Shown one piece after another: positions 16,444 to 24,383 of a stretch of 54,288 bases of DNA. Source of the DNA: Peptoniphilus sp. (GTDB lineage: Bacteria > Bacillota > Clostridia > Tissierellales > Peptoniphilaceae); assembly GCF_022767005.1 (NCBI RefSeq), contig NZ_JALEOV010000045.1:1-54288 (forward strand), in the 5' to 3' direction. The notes beneath the pieces are model-generated. The model worked only from the letters and a program-made list of their open reading frames with translations, did not search any database and was not told the origin of the DNA. A program made the position numbers and the translations under genes. How positions within the stretch are numbered: position 1 is the first letter of the stretch; each line of letters starts with the position of its first letter.

Positions 16444-16878
16444 TCACTCCCTCCACATTATATAAGCATCTCTGTCAATGCCGTAATAATTATTTCTTTT
16501 TCCTAAGATTTTAAAATTATATTTTCTGTATAAATTAAATGCAATTTTATTTTTTTCTTCAACTTCTAAAGTAATCTTTAATTTCTTTTCATCTGCCATC
16601 TTTGTCAAAAAATCAAAGAGATCGAGAGAAATTTTTTGTCCACGAAATTCACTCTTCACAGCCACATTTGCAATGTGTATCTCGTCAAATACTACCATAT
16701 AACTAATATAACCTATGGCTCTTCCATCAACTTCAGTAATTACGATATCCTGCAAATCATCTTTTACAATTGCATTTTCTATGGAATTTTTTGACCATGG
16801 AAACTCAAAATTTTCTACTTCAATTTCATAAATTGCATCTACATCATTTTTATTTGCTATTCTCGTGATTTTTTTCAT
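16444..16878 (-). CDS. rimI: Ribosomal-protein-S18-alanine N-acetyltransferase-like GNAT
   Basis: A 144-residue GNAT acetyltransferase. It has an N-terminal ANKNDVDAIYEIEVENFEFPWS (typical RimI start), an acetyl-CoA loop region at VKSEFRGQKIS in place of the stricter QRxGxG/A, and EVEEKNKIAFNLYRKYNFK. Family members acetylate the N-terminal alanine of S18 and possibly other proteins. Its place between tsaB and tsaD is common in Firmicutes and supports the RimI call. The start overlaps the tsaB end by 29 nt, with only a weak upstream GCAGAAG site, so translation is probably coupled. Confidence 0.88.
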   Translation of the reverse strand: MKKITRIANKNDVDAIYEIEVENFEFPWSKNSIENAIVKDDLQDIVITEVDGRAIGYISYMVVFDEIHIANVAVKSEFRGQKISLDLFDFLTKMADEKKLKITLEVEEKNKIAFNLYRKYNFKILGKRNNYYGIDRDAYIMWRE

Positions 16879-17524
16879 ATTGTGCTTCTGCCTGAGAAAT
16901 TTTTAAATAATTGGGAACTAAATTAAATGCGTCCATTGGACCATTTTTTTCGTAATCAAGTAAGCCAAGCTTTGCAATATTTGCTCCCCTCATATTCCTA
17001 TTTTTTGAAAGCTTTCCTCCCTTAATTTTTTCAATAAATTTATCGCCGTCAAGACCTGTAATTGTAATTTCTTCGTATTTATTTAATTCATCTTTAAATT
17101 TTTCAAAAGAAAGAATTTCATCTTCAAATAAAATTTCTGGTTTTTCTTCACTTTTTATTATTGATGCATAGACATTTCCTCGTCTCGCATCCACAATAGT
17201 TGCAACAATTCCATAATCAGACATTCCATTTGCAACAAGAGAAGAAACTCCAATTACATCTTTATCTAAAGCAAAGGCCATTACCTTGGCAATAGTTATT
17301 CCTATTCGTAGTCCAGTAAAGGATCCAGGCCCAATTCCCACCGCAATTAAATCAATATCATCTAATGTAAATTCAAATTTTCTAAAAATTTCTTCAATCA
17401 TATCTGTAACAGATTCTGAATGAGCAATTCTACCCGCTAAATTGTAATCGCATAATACTTCATTATCTTCAATTAATCCAATTGCAGTTGTCTTTGTAGA
17501 AGTATCAATTCCCAAAACTTTCAT
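16850..17524 (-). CDS. tsaB: tRNA threonylcarbamoyladenosine biosynthesis protein TsaB
   Basis: A TsaD paralogue that scaffolds the TsaBDE complex. The 224-residue protein has MKVLGIDTSTKTTAIGLIE, SESVTDMIEEIF, IAVGIGPGSFTGLRIGI and VDARRGNVYAS, all standard TsaB blocks. GGAGAAATTAG precedes the ATG. It overlaps tsaE by 20 nt upstream and rimI by 29 nt downstream. It is smaller than TsaD because it lacks the second half's metal-site inserts, as is usual. Confidence 0.95.
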   Translation of the reverse strand: MKVLGIDTSTKTTAIGLIEDNEVLCDYNLAGRIAHSESVTDMIEEIFRKFEFTLDDIDLIAVGIGPGSFTGLRIGITIAKVMAFALDKDVIGVSSLVANGMSDYGIVATIVDARRGNVYASIIKSEEKPEILFEDEILSFEKFKDELNKYEEITITGLDGDKFIEKIKGGKLSKNRNMRGANIAKLGLLDYEKNGPMDAFNLVPNYLKISQAEAQYEKNHENSK

Positions 17525-17963
17525 CTAATTTCTCCTTCAGCTTTTCAAATCTACTGCCAATAAAGTTAATTTCAAGCTTTCTTTTATCTTCTTTTGATGA
17601 AATATTTATCTCAATGTATTCTTCTGGAAGGGTATCTTTAATTTTCTCAGCCCATTCAACAATTGTAACTCCCTCAGAATAAAAATATTCATCAAAGCCA
17701 AGATAATCCACATCTACTTTATCGTCCAATCTATAAGTATCTATGTGATATAGATTAACCTTTCCATAGTATTCATTTACTATTGTAAAAGTAGGGCTAG
17801 TTACATAATCCTCTATGCCAAGTCCAAGGGCAATACTTTTTGTGAGAGTAGTCTTTCCCGCTCCCAAATCACCATTTAAACAAAGAACATCTCCTGGATT
17901 CAAATTTTCGCCCAAAAATTTTCCAAATCTTTCCGTTTCTTCTAAATTATTTAACTTTATCAT
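17505..17963 (-). CDS. tsaE: tRNA threonylcarbamoyladenosine biosynthesis ATPase TsaE
   Basis: A small P-loop ATPase that resets the TsaBD complex during t6A synthesis. The 152-residue protein has Walker A in LNGDLGAGKTTLTKSIA, the switch TSPTFTIVNEYYG, the YHIDTYRL segment and VEWAEKI; length is normal. GAGG stands 6 nt before the ATG. The start lies 17 nt within the preceding nitroreductase gene. Confidence 0.96.
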   Translation of the reverse strand: MIKLNNLEETERFGKFLGENLNPGDVLCLNGDLGAGKTTLTKSIALGLGIEDYVTSPTFTIVNEYYGKVNLYHIDTYRLDDKVDVDYLGFDEYFYSEGVTIVEWAEKIKDTLPEEYIEINISSKEDKRKLEINFIGSRFEKLKEKLDESFGN

Positions 17964-18480
17964 TTAGATCCTCAAATACAACTTCTTTATATTCAAAGGG
18001 AACTTTTTCTGACTTTTCTTCTGCTGGATGACCAATTCCAATTACACACTCAACATCAAATTTATCCTCTAAGCCAAAAAATTCATGCAAAAATTTTTGT
18101 GCAGTAATTCCACTTTCGTGCTTTGCATCAGCAACATTTGCCCAAGTTGCCCCTAAATCTAAATCAGCCGCAGCAAGCAAAATAAAAGTTGCAGCAATAG
18201 ATGCATCTTGATGATTTGTATTTGGTGCAATTTCACTATCTGTTAAAACAGCAATGGCAACATTCGCACCACTTAAAAAGGCTGCAGCATTTTTTTTGTA
18301 ATGGGATAGTTCTTCAAGTCTTTTTTTATCTCTAATAATTATATATCTAACTGAATTTCTATGTTTTGCCGTCGGAGCGTGCAGTGCAATATTTAAAATT
18401 TCTCTTAAATCTTCTTCAGAAACCTCTTCGTCAGTAAATTTTCTTATACTTCTTCTCTTTTCAACTAATTCTAAAAGCAT
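17947..18480 (-). CDS. Nitroreductase family FMN flavoprotein
   Basis: An NAD(P)H-dependent flavoenzyme of the nitroreductase superfamily. The 177-residue protein begins LLELVEKRRSIRKFTDEEVS, with the FMN phosphate-binding RRSIRKF, then ALHAPTAKHRNSVRYIII, and a C-terminal IGHPAEEKSEKVPFEY as in small one-domain members. Natural substrate unknown. GAGGTGATAAA precedes the ATG. It leads the operon that carries tsaE, tsaB, rimI and tsaD; a functional link to t6A synthesis is not apparent. Confidence 0.9.
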   Translation of the reverse strand: MLLELVEKRRSIRKFTDEEVSEEDLREILNIALHAPTAKHRNSVRYIIIRDKKRLEELSHYKKNAAAFLSGANVAIAVLTDSEIAPNTNHQDASIAATFILLAAADLDLGATWANVADAKHESGITAQKFLHEFFGLEDKFDVECVIGIGHPAEEKSEKVPFEYKEVVFEDLNDKVK

Positions 18481-18496
18481 TTTATCACCTCAAAAT

Positions 18497-18512
18497 ATTA
18501 TAACATATGTTA
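18497..18512 (-). promoter_or_regulatory. Extended -10 promoter with overlapping palindrome before the nitroreductase-tsa operon
   Basis: Minus strand TGTTATAAT (extended -10; TATAAT at 18497-18502) lies inside a perfect 12-bp palindrome TAACATATGTTA (18501-18512). The -35 is weak. The palindrome is placed where a repressor could act; no regulator gene is adjacent. Confidence 0.5.
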
Positions 18513-18557
18513 AATTCTAATTTTAATTTTGAATTAAAATCTTACTAATAAACTCCA

Positions 18558-18579
18558 CCATAATAGCAATTAATTATGG
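18558..18579 (-). terminator. Weak hairpin spanning the DUF3160 stop codon
   Basis: CCATAAT and ATTATGG form a 7-bp perfect stem around an 8-nt loop; the stem includes the stop codon. No good T tract follows, so it may act as a weak terminator or an mRNA end stabiliser. Confidence 0.35.
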
Positions 18580-20769
18580 AATTTCTTTTTCTTCTGTAAC
18601 AAGATCATTATACCAATTAGGAAAATCTGTTGTATCATTATAAACCATCTCTTGCCACTTTTCATCCTTTAGTCGATTTTTATTTATAAATTCGTAATAT
18701 GAAAAAATCGCACCTCTACCCATGTAAAGTTTCCCATCATGAGGATAAATAACATAAATTTCCATTGGCTTTCCAGTTCCTATGTGGAAAACTTCGCCCT
18801 CAGGAAGTCCAACATTATTATCAACAATTCTCATTAAATCAACTACAACTGGCATTCTTCTGTCTGTCGCATTTTCTATTTCATACCAAGAAGAAATTTG
18901 GTTTTCATCAGATGATTTTACAAAATCAACCATTATGCTTTCCATTTCTCCACCAATGTATAATAAATATTGATTTTCATCCTCTGTAAAGGGTTCCTTT
19001 TGAAGTTCCTTTATAGAAAGATCTCTTAATTTTACTACCATAGTTTGAAATCTGTTAATTTTATCTTCCAACTTTTCACTTAACATTTCTCGATTTTTTA
19101 AATTTGTTTTAGTAAATTCAAGTAGCCAATTTAATTTATCATAAAGCTCCACATTAGGTTCAACATAGGATTTTGGCATTTCTTCATCTTCTCCGCCGCC
19201 CATTTCAGCAACAACAGCCTTGCCATAAAGAACAGTGTCGTGTTTTAATTCTGCAAAAGAACCGAGAGCAGATACTAAATCCTTCCTCTCCCAAGCTTCA
19301 TTTTTCATAAACATTGGATAACCTTCGCCAAATTTTTGGTCGTAAGCATTAAGCATCCATAACCAACCACGATACATATTCCTTTGCCATTGTTTCTCTT
19401 CCATTTTATTCACAGTTGAAATATTTTCTTCAGTCCTCTCTTTGTATTTATCCCAATGTGAATTGTAAGGATCCTTACTTAAAATCTCTCTTGCCTTTTC
19501 ATTTCCAAAGGTAGCCATTAAATCTAAACCAGAATAAATCGGCCTATCAGATGGCTTAGCTTCACTTGCAATATCCACCACATTTTGCATAAGTACACTG
19601 TCTATTACTGCTCTTTGTGGCATATATCTAAAGGACTTTCCCAAAAATCCTGCAATCTTCGGATCTGGATATTCCTTTAAAACTTCATAGGCACTCGTTA
19701 ATTTTTTCTCTTCATCTAATTTGTTGATGTTAAAATCTTTTCCATAAACTCCATAAAGCGTTCTTGCGTATTCTCTTATAGAAAGATCATCGGCATTTTC
19801 AACTAAAAAATCTATTGGTTCAACTAAATCTTCCCAGTTTTTTAAATTTTTAGGATTTCTATATATTGAGTGCGTTAGAAGTAGACCTTGTAAAATGCTA
19901 TTTTTATCCATTTCTCCGTCGCTTTCAATAAAAAATCCAACTTGACCAAAGTACATTGTTCCCATAAAATATTTTTTTAATTTTTCATCACGAGTATAAT
20001 GTCCCCTTGGTACAAGTTGTGAAAAATCTACATCTCTATCACTTATTGCAGATGTTGCTATCTCTTCTGAAATTACATTTTTTATTTCCTTATCCATTAA
20101 ATCTTTTGCCTCTTTTGGCAAATTTTCAGGTTCATATCCCAAAAGTTTAAGTCCCGTTGCCACAAAAGCAATATTTTTAATTTGCAAGTCTTTTAATTCT
20201 TTATTCTCAATTTCATCATAAATTTTAATATTTTCCACAAGCAAATTTTTATTTAATTCAATTGATTTTGGATATAACTCTTCCCTTTCCAAGCTCCTTA
20301 AAAATCCATCATAAAAAATATGAAAGATATGAGTTACTGAATCAGTTGTTACAAAGCTTGGCCAATAATTATACTCATTATCTTCATAAATTTGGTGAAT
20401 TTGGTCAAATTCATAATTCCAAGAGTCTTTACTGTACTCATTATTCTCTTGATTTTTTGGCTTAGTAATTGTAAATCCGTTTTTTAAAAGCATCTCTTTT
20501 TGTTTAGTTGTAAACTTCCCAAATCTGGAAATATTTTCAACATTGCTAAAATCACTAGCAATCTTATAATCATCAACTTTTGGCGTAAATTTAGATGCTT
20601 TGTAATCAATATATGTAGTTTTATTTTCCATTTCATCTAAAAATTTTGTATCCTGCAATTCAATTTTCGAAGTTTCTTTTTCCGGCACATTGCCCTTGTC
20701 ATTTTTGCAAGCTGTTAAAAGCAAAATTACAATAACTGAAGTTATCAATAATTTTTTCTTTACTTCCAT
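18574..20769 (-). CDS. DUF3160 lipoprotein
   Basis: A 731-residue exported lipoprotein: KKK basic start, hydrophobic core and lipobox LTAC (C21). The mature part fits DUF3160: a region on FGKFTTKQKEMLLKNGF, YWPSFVTTDSVTHIFHIFYDG, SFRYMPQRAVIDSVL and GSFAELKHDTVLYGKA. DUF3160 proteins are surface proteins of unknown function in anaerobes. The distribution of conserved His and aromatic residues suggests an enzyme or ligand-binding scaffold, but this is not shown. It overlaps the preceding lipoprotein gene by 10 nt, so the two are likely made together and may act together. Confidence 0.88.
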   Translation of the reverse strand: MEVKKKLLITSVIVILLLTACKNDKGNVPEKETSKIELQDTKFLDEMENKTTYIDYKASKFTPKVDDYKIASDFSNVENISRFGKFTTKQKEMLLKNGFTITKPKNQENNEYSKDSWNYEFDQIHQIYEDNEYNYWPSFVTTDSVTHIFHIFYDGFLRSLEREELYPKSIELNKNLLVENIKIYDEIENKELKDLQIKNIAFVATGLKLLGYEPENLPKEAKDLMDKEIKNVISEEIATSAISDRDVDFSQLVPRGHYTRDEKLKKYFMGTMYFGQVGFFIESDGEMDKNSILQGLLLTHSIYRNPKNLKNWEDLVEPIDFLVENADDLSIREYARTLYGVYGKDFNINKLDEEKKLTSAYEVLKEYPDPKIAGFLGKSFRYMPQRAVIDSVLMQNVVDIASEAKPSDRPIYSGLDLMATFGNEKAREILSKDPYNSHWDKYKERTEENISTVNKMEEKQWQRNMYRGWLWMLNAYDQKFGEGYPMFMKNEAWERKDLVSALGSFAELKHDTVLYGKAVVAEMGGGEDEEMPKSYVEPNVELYDKLNWLLEFTKTNLKNREMLSEKLEDKINRFQTMVVKLRDLSIKELQKEPFTEDENQYLLYIGGEMESIMVDFVKSSDENQISSWYEIENATDRRMPVVVDLMRIVDNNVGLPEGEVFHIGTGKPMEIYVIYPHDGKLYMGRGAIFSYYEFINKNRLKDEKWQEMVYNDTTDFPNWYNDLVTEEKEIP

Positions 20770-21359
20770 TTAATCTCATCTCCTTCTAAAAATAACTCAC
20801 TTTTCATTCCATTAATTTCAACTTTTTTCTCCTTATCTAAAAAGATTGGCTCATCTTTTAAAATAATGCTACAATAATTTCTTTCAAAGGAAAAATTTGT
20901 CCAGTCATATACTCCAAATAGATATTCACCTTTAATATTTTTCTCTATCGAAATAATTTCATCTCGACCATCTCCGTCAATGTCGCAAAGATTAAAATCT
21001 GTAATTGGATTATGTAATCTTGATATTCTAAGCTTTGGCATTAATTTCTTATTTTTAAAATCAATATTGTATAAAAAACATCTCTTGGCTAGATTTTGGT
21101 CAAAGGGTGTCTTTTTGTAAACGCCAAGAGCAATTTCTACTTCACCTCCGTCAACATTACAAAAATCAACTTTCCAAGGTTTTAAATTATAAACATCAAT
21201 GATAAACTTTTCTCCATCTTTTTTTATTATTAAATCCTTTGCGAAACAACCCTTTGTGCAAATAATTTCTGCACTAATATTTTTATAGTTTGCACTGTCT
21301 AAAATTTTTTCATTTGTGCATGATACTAAAAAAATTAATAAAAATAATATGTACTTCAT
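20760..21359 (-). CDS. Small lipoprotein with an FG-GAP-like calcium loop
   Basis: A 199-residue lipoprotein with lipobox LVSC (C14). The mature protein is beta-rich and includes DFNLCDIDGDGRDEIISIEK, an Asp-rich loop like those in FG-GAP/VCBS or dockerin-type Ca2+ sites, followed by LFGVYDWTNFSFE. Four or more cysteines (KGCFAKDL, FCNVDGG, RCFLYN) could form disulfides after export. I know no function. It precedes and overlaps the DUF3160 gene. A -10 TATAAT lies only 6-7 nt before the ATG, so the transcript may be nearly leaderless. Confidence 0.75.
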   Translation of the reverse strand: MKYILFLLIFLVSCTNEKILDSANYKNISAEIICTKGCFAKDLIIKKDGEKFIIDVYNLKPWKVDFCNVDGGEVEIALGVYKKTPFDQNLAKRCFLYNIDFKNKKLMPKLRISRLHNPITDFNLCDIDGDGRDEIISIEKNIKGEYLFGVYDWTNFSFERNYCSIILKDEPIFLDKEKKVEINGMKSELFLEGDEIKWK

Positions 21360-21365
21360 GCCTTT

Positions 21366-21371
21366 ATTATA
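21366..21371 (-). promoter_or_regulatory. -10 element immediately upstream of the lipoprotein pair
   Basis: Minus strand TGATATAAT (extended -10) ends 6 nt before the ATG at 21359. If used, the transcript would begin at or next to the start codon. The -35 is poor. Confidence 0.4.
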
Positions 21372-21408
21372 TCATAGTAAGTAATTCTTTAATAAATAAT
21401 CGCAACTC

Positions 21409-21437
21409 TTGATTACTTCTTGTTAATGTCTTAAAAT
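21409..21437 (+). promoter_or_regulatory. Promoter of xpt
   Basis: Plus strand -35 TTGATT (21409-21414), 17 bp, -10 TAAAAT (21432-21437). The leader before the ATG is only about 12 nt, too short for a purine riboswitch. Confidence 0.65.
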
Positions 21438-21454
21438 AAATTTTGAGGTGTAAA

Positions 21455-22027
21455 ATGAAATTATTAGAAGAAAGAATTATTAACGATGGACGAATTTTAG
21501 ATGGAAATATTGTAAAGGTAGATTCTTTTTTAAATCACCAACTTGATATAAAATTTTTGGATAAACTTGCTGAAGAAATTGCAAATTATTTTAAAGATAA
21601 AAAAATTAATAAAATACTTACAATTGAAGCAAGTGGCATTGCCCTTGCCACTGTTGCATCAAAACATCTTGACGATGCCATGGTTGTTTTCTGTAAAAAG
21701 CAAAAAACATTAAATATTGGCGACGATGTCTATGAATCAAAAGTAGAATCTTTCACTACAAAGAAAAATTATACTATTACAGTTTCAAAAAGATTTTTAT
21801 CATCTGAAGACAATTTACTTATTATCGACGACTTTTTAGCAGAAGGAAATGCACTCAATGGTTTAATAGATGTTTCAAAACAAGCTGGTGCAAATATCGT
21901 GGGAATTTCTGTTGCCATTGAAAAGGGCTTTCAAGATGGTGGAAAAATTATTAGAGAAATGGGATACGATTTGCTTTCCCTTGCGATTATTGATTCCATT
22001 GAAGATGGAAAAATTAGTTTTAGATAA
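21455..22027 (+). CDS. xpt: Xanthine phosphoribosyltransferase
   Basis: Salvages xanthine (and guanine to a degree) to XMP using PRPP. The 190-residue protein shows VDSFLNHQLD near the N-terminus, LTIEASGIALATVAS, the PRPP loop LLIIDDFLAEGNALNGL and GISVAIEKGFQDGG; length is the family norm. ATG at 21455 follows GAGGTG; a TTG 12 nt upstream overlaps that site and is less likely. The gene is alone on the plus strand, with no guanine riboswitch in its short leader, unlike Bacillus xpt-pbuX. Confidence 0.95.
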   Translation: MKLLEERIINDGRILDGNIVKVDSFLNHQLDIKFLDKLAEEIANYFKDKKINKILTIEASGIALATVASKHLDDAMVVFCKKQKTLNIGDDVYESKVESFTTKKNYTITVSKRFLSSEDNLLIIDDFLAEGNALNGLIDVSKQAGANIVGISVAIEKGFQDGGKIIREMGYDLLSLAIIDSIEDGKISFR

Positions 22028-22044
22028 TTAATTATACTATACAA

Positions 22045-22117
22045 AAAACCGAGAATTTATGCTTAACTCATTAAGTTGGACTAAAAAACTTATTGAGCAT
22101 CACATTTTCTCGGTTTT
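22045..22117. terminator. Long bidirectional hairpin between xpt and telA
   Basis: AAAACCGAGAA pairs with TTCTCGGTTTT over 11 bp at the base; inside, CTCATTAAGTT pairs with AACTTATTGAG with one mismatch. The whole is a 73-nt two-stage hairpin ending in T runs on both strands, well placed to stop both convergent transcripts. Confidence 0.85.
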
Positions 22118-22124
22118 ATATTTA

Positions 22125-23249
22125 TTATTTATTTGCAATTTCTATTAAAGATGACTTTAAGTTTTCTTCTATTCTTCTAAGTTCAACAGAAGCTTCTTCA
22201 CGTTTTTTATGACCTTCGATTTGAATTTGACGAACTTCATTAAGTGCAGAAATTAGTTGATCATTAGTGTGCTTAATTGTTTCGATGTCAACTATTCCTC
22301 TCTCAGAAAGTTTTGCCGTTTCAACAGTAGTTTGCTTTAATGTCTCTGCATTTTTCCTTAAAAGTTTATTTGTCAAATCAGTAACTTCCCTTGTACTTCT
22401 TGCTGCCTCCTTTGAATGATTTGCACCAAGTGCAATTACCATTTGAGACTTCCAAAGTGGAATAGTGTTTACAATTGTAGATTGGATTTTTTCAACCATT
22501 ACTGTGTTTGAAGATTGAACCATTCTTATTTGAGGAGCCATTTGAATTGAAACCATTCTTGTAAGGTCAAGGTCGTGAAGCTTCTTTTCAAATCGGCTAA
22601 TCATATTTACATAATCATTAGCTTTCTGTGCATCCACTGGCAAATTTGTTTCTTGTGCCTTAGCTTGAAGTTTTGGAAGTTCAACATTTGTCGCTTCTTC
22701 CAATTTTTTTCTGCCGGCAAGTATGTACATACTAAGTTCCTTGTAATAATTTTCATTTAGTTCATACATTTGGTCAAGCATTGCAATGTCTTTCATAAGA
22801 GTTACTTGATGTTCTTCCAAAGTCTTTATAATATTATTAACATTCTTTTCTGCCGAATCATATTTAGTCTTTAGTGATGTTACACTGTTTAATTGTTTTT
22901 TGAAAAATCCAACTAATTTATTGTCCTCTTCACTTACATCAAAACTTTTTAATTCATTTACAACGCCAGATAGCAAATCTCCAACTTCGCCAAGGTCCTT
23001 AGTCTTAACAGTTTCAAGTGTCTTTTCAGAAAAGTTAGAAATTTTTCTTTGCGCACCAACTCCATATTGTAAAACTATATTCGAATTTGTAATATCAATT
23101 GTCTTTGCAAAATCTTCAACTTGTTTTTCCTCTTCTGGACTTAATCTCAACTCATTTTTTTCGTCAACTGTTTTAATTTCTTCGATTTCATTTTCTTTAT
23201 TTAACTCTCCGAAATCATCTGTTAGGGATAATTTTATTTCTTTATCCAT
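22125..23249 (-). CDS. telA: TelA-like toxic anion resistance protein
   Basis: A 374-residue, highly alpha-helical protein of the TelA family (PF05816): EKQVEDFAKTID at the start of the domain, the long coiled-coil centre, and the signature SQMVIALGANHSKEAARSTREVTDLTNKLL (given here only by position, residues about 270-300). Family members are linked to tellurite and cell-envelope-stress resistance, mechanism unclear. GGAGG precedes the ATG. It follows xpaC by 1 nt; the TelA-XpaC pairing is recurrent in Firmicutes. Last gene of the cca-glmM-degV-xpaC-telA unit. Confidence 0.93.
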   Translation of the reverse strand: MDKEIKLSLTDDFGELNKENEIEEIKTVDEKNELRLSPEEEKQVEDFAKTIDITNSNIVLQYGVGAQRKISNFSEKTLETVKTKDLGEVGDLLSGVVNELKSFDVSEEDNKLVGFFKKQLNSVTSLKTKYDSAEKNVNNIIKTLEEHQVTLMKDIAMLDQMYELNENYYKELSMYILAGRKKLEEATNVELPKLQAKAQETNLPVDAQKANDYVNMISRFEKKLHDLDLTRMVSIQMAPQIRMVQSSNTVMVEKIQSTIVNTIPLWKSQMVIALGANHSKEAARSTREVTDLTNKLLRKNAETLKQTTVETAKLSERGIVDIETIKHTNDQLISALNEVRQIQIEGHKKREEASVELRRIEENLKSSLIEIANK

Positions 23250-23250
23250 T

Positions 23251-24375
23251 TTACTTTCCTCCTAAATTAAAGTCCTTTTCATCTAAAAGTCCTTCTTGTC
23301 TGAGCATTGATTTTAAAACGCTCATATCGCTTGATAAATCCATAACTTTTTCTTGGTAGATATTGTCTAAAATTTTCATAAAAGCATCATTCACTAAATC
23401 CATAGTCTCTTCTGTGTCTTTTAGAGAAGACTTAACTATTTCTGTCGGTTTTTCGCTCATTTTTAGATAAGAATCTACTAATTTTACAGTTGTTGGCAGA
23501 TAATAATTTATTGTCTTGTCTAAATCCCCTGCAGTGCTTGGGTTTTCCTTTAATAATTCAAAAATTTTGCTGACAATTTGCAAAAATTCATTGACTTTAC
23601 TCTTCATCGGCTCCTTTAAATTTGAAGTCATTTCTGTGAGAGTTGTAACATCTTTTCTTGCCTTCATCAAATAATCTTCAACAAGAACACTATTTTCATT
23701 GTTTTCTATTTCTTCCATTCTTTCTTTCGGGTCGCGAAGCATTTCCTCTTTATAAAGCTTATAAGTTTTTGCATCCAATATAAAAAGTTCTCCATTTTCT
23801 ACAATTCGCGCTTGCCTATAATAATCTTTGTCAATCATGTTTAGGAGATCATTTATAGTAAAATCAATTGGCTTTGCAGTAATTGCTGCAAGATCAGCTG
23901 TTGGTATAACAGTGTTATTTCCAATTTCACGATTATATTTTCTAAATCTAATTATTTGGTCCTTGCTCTTTTTAACTCTATAATTTACATAAAAAGAAAC
24001 TACAAGGGCAGGAATAACCCAAAAAATTAAAAGCGGTAAATCGTCTCTTATAAATGAAAAATTATCAAATATGTCTATAAGAAATCCAAAAAATGCAAAA
24101 AGATGACCTACTATTGAAATTTTTGCAACAGATCCCCACATTTTTACTCTTTTAACAGTCTTGGGATTTTGATTTATTATTCTGTCATCATTTTGAATAC
24201 TATAAGGCAAATTTCTCTTATTTTTATTAATAAACTTGCTAATAGAAGATCTAGTTACATTAATAGCAGTGTCAATTCCTTCGCCAATTAATTCACCAAT
24301 TTCTTTAAAATTTTCTTCTCTAAAAGCAGCATTAACTTTTTCTTCAAAATTTTCTTCTCTATCGCCTTTTCTCAT
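23251..24375 (-). CDS. xpaC: XpaC-like 5-bromo-4-chloroindolyl phosphate hydrolysis protein
   Basis: A 374-residue protein of the XpaC family (PF10112). It has a soluble N-terminal region, two membrane segments (around ISIVGHLFAFFGFLIDIF and LLIFWVIPALVVSFYV), then a cytoplasmic part with RKYNREIGNNTVIPTADLA, typical XpaC, and a long helical tail. The named activity on X-phosphate is historical; the true role is unknown, probably envelope-related together with TelA, which starts 1 nt downstream. GAGGTGAATT precedes the ATG. Confidence 0.88.
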   Translation of the reverse strand: MRKGDREENFEEKVNAAFREENFKEIGELIGEGIDTAINVTRSSISKFINKNKRNLPYSIQNDDRIINQNPKTVKRVKMWGSVAKISIVGHLFAFFGFLIDIFDNFSFIRDDLPLLIFWVIPALVVSFYVNYRVKKSKDQIIRFRKYNREIGNNTVIPTADLAAITAKPIDFTINDLLNMIDKDYYRQARIVENGELFILDAKTYKLYKEEMLRDPKERMEEIENNENSVLVEDYLMKARKDVTTLTEMTSNLKEPMKSKVNEFLQIVSKIFELLKENPSTAGDLDKTINYYLPTTVKLVDSYLKMSEKPTEIVKSSLKDTEETMDLVNDAFMKILDNIYQEKVMDLSSDMSVLKSMLRQEGLLDEKDFNLGGK

Positions 24376-24383
24376 AATTCACC

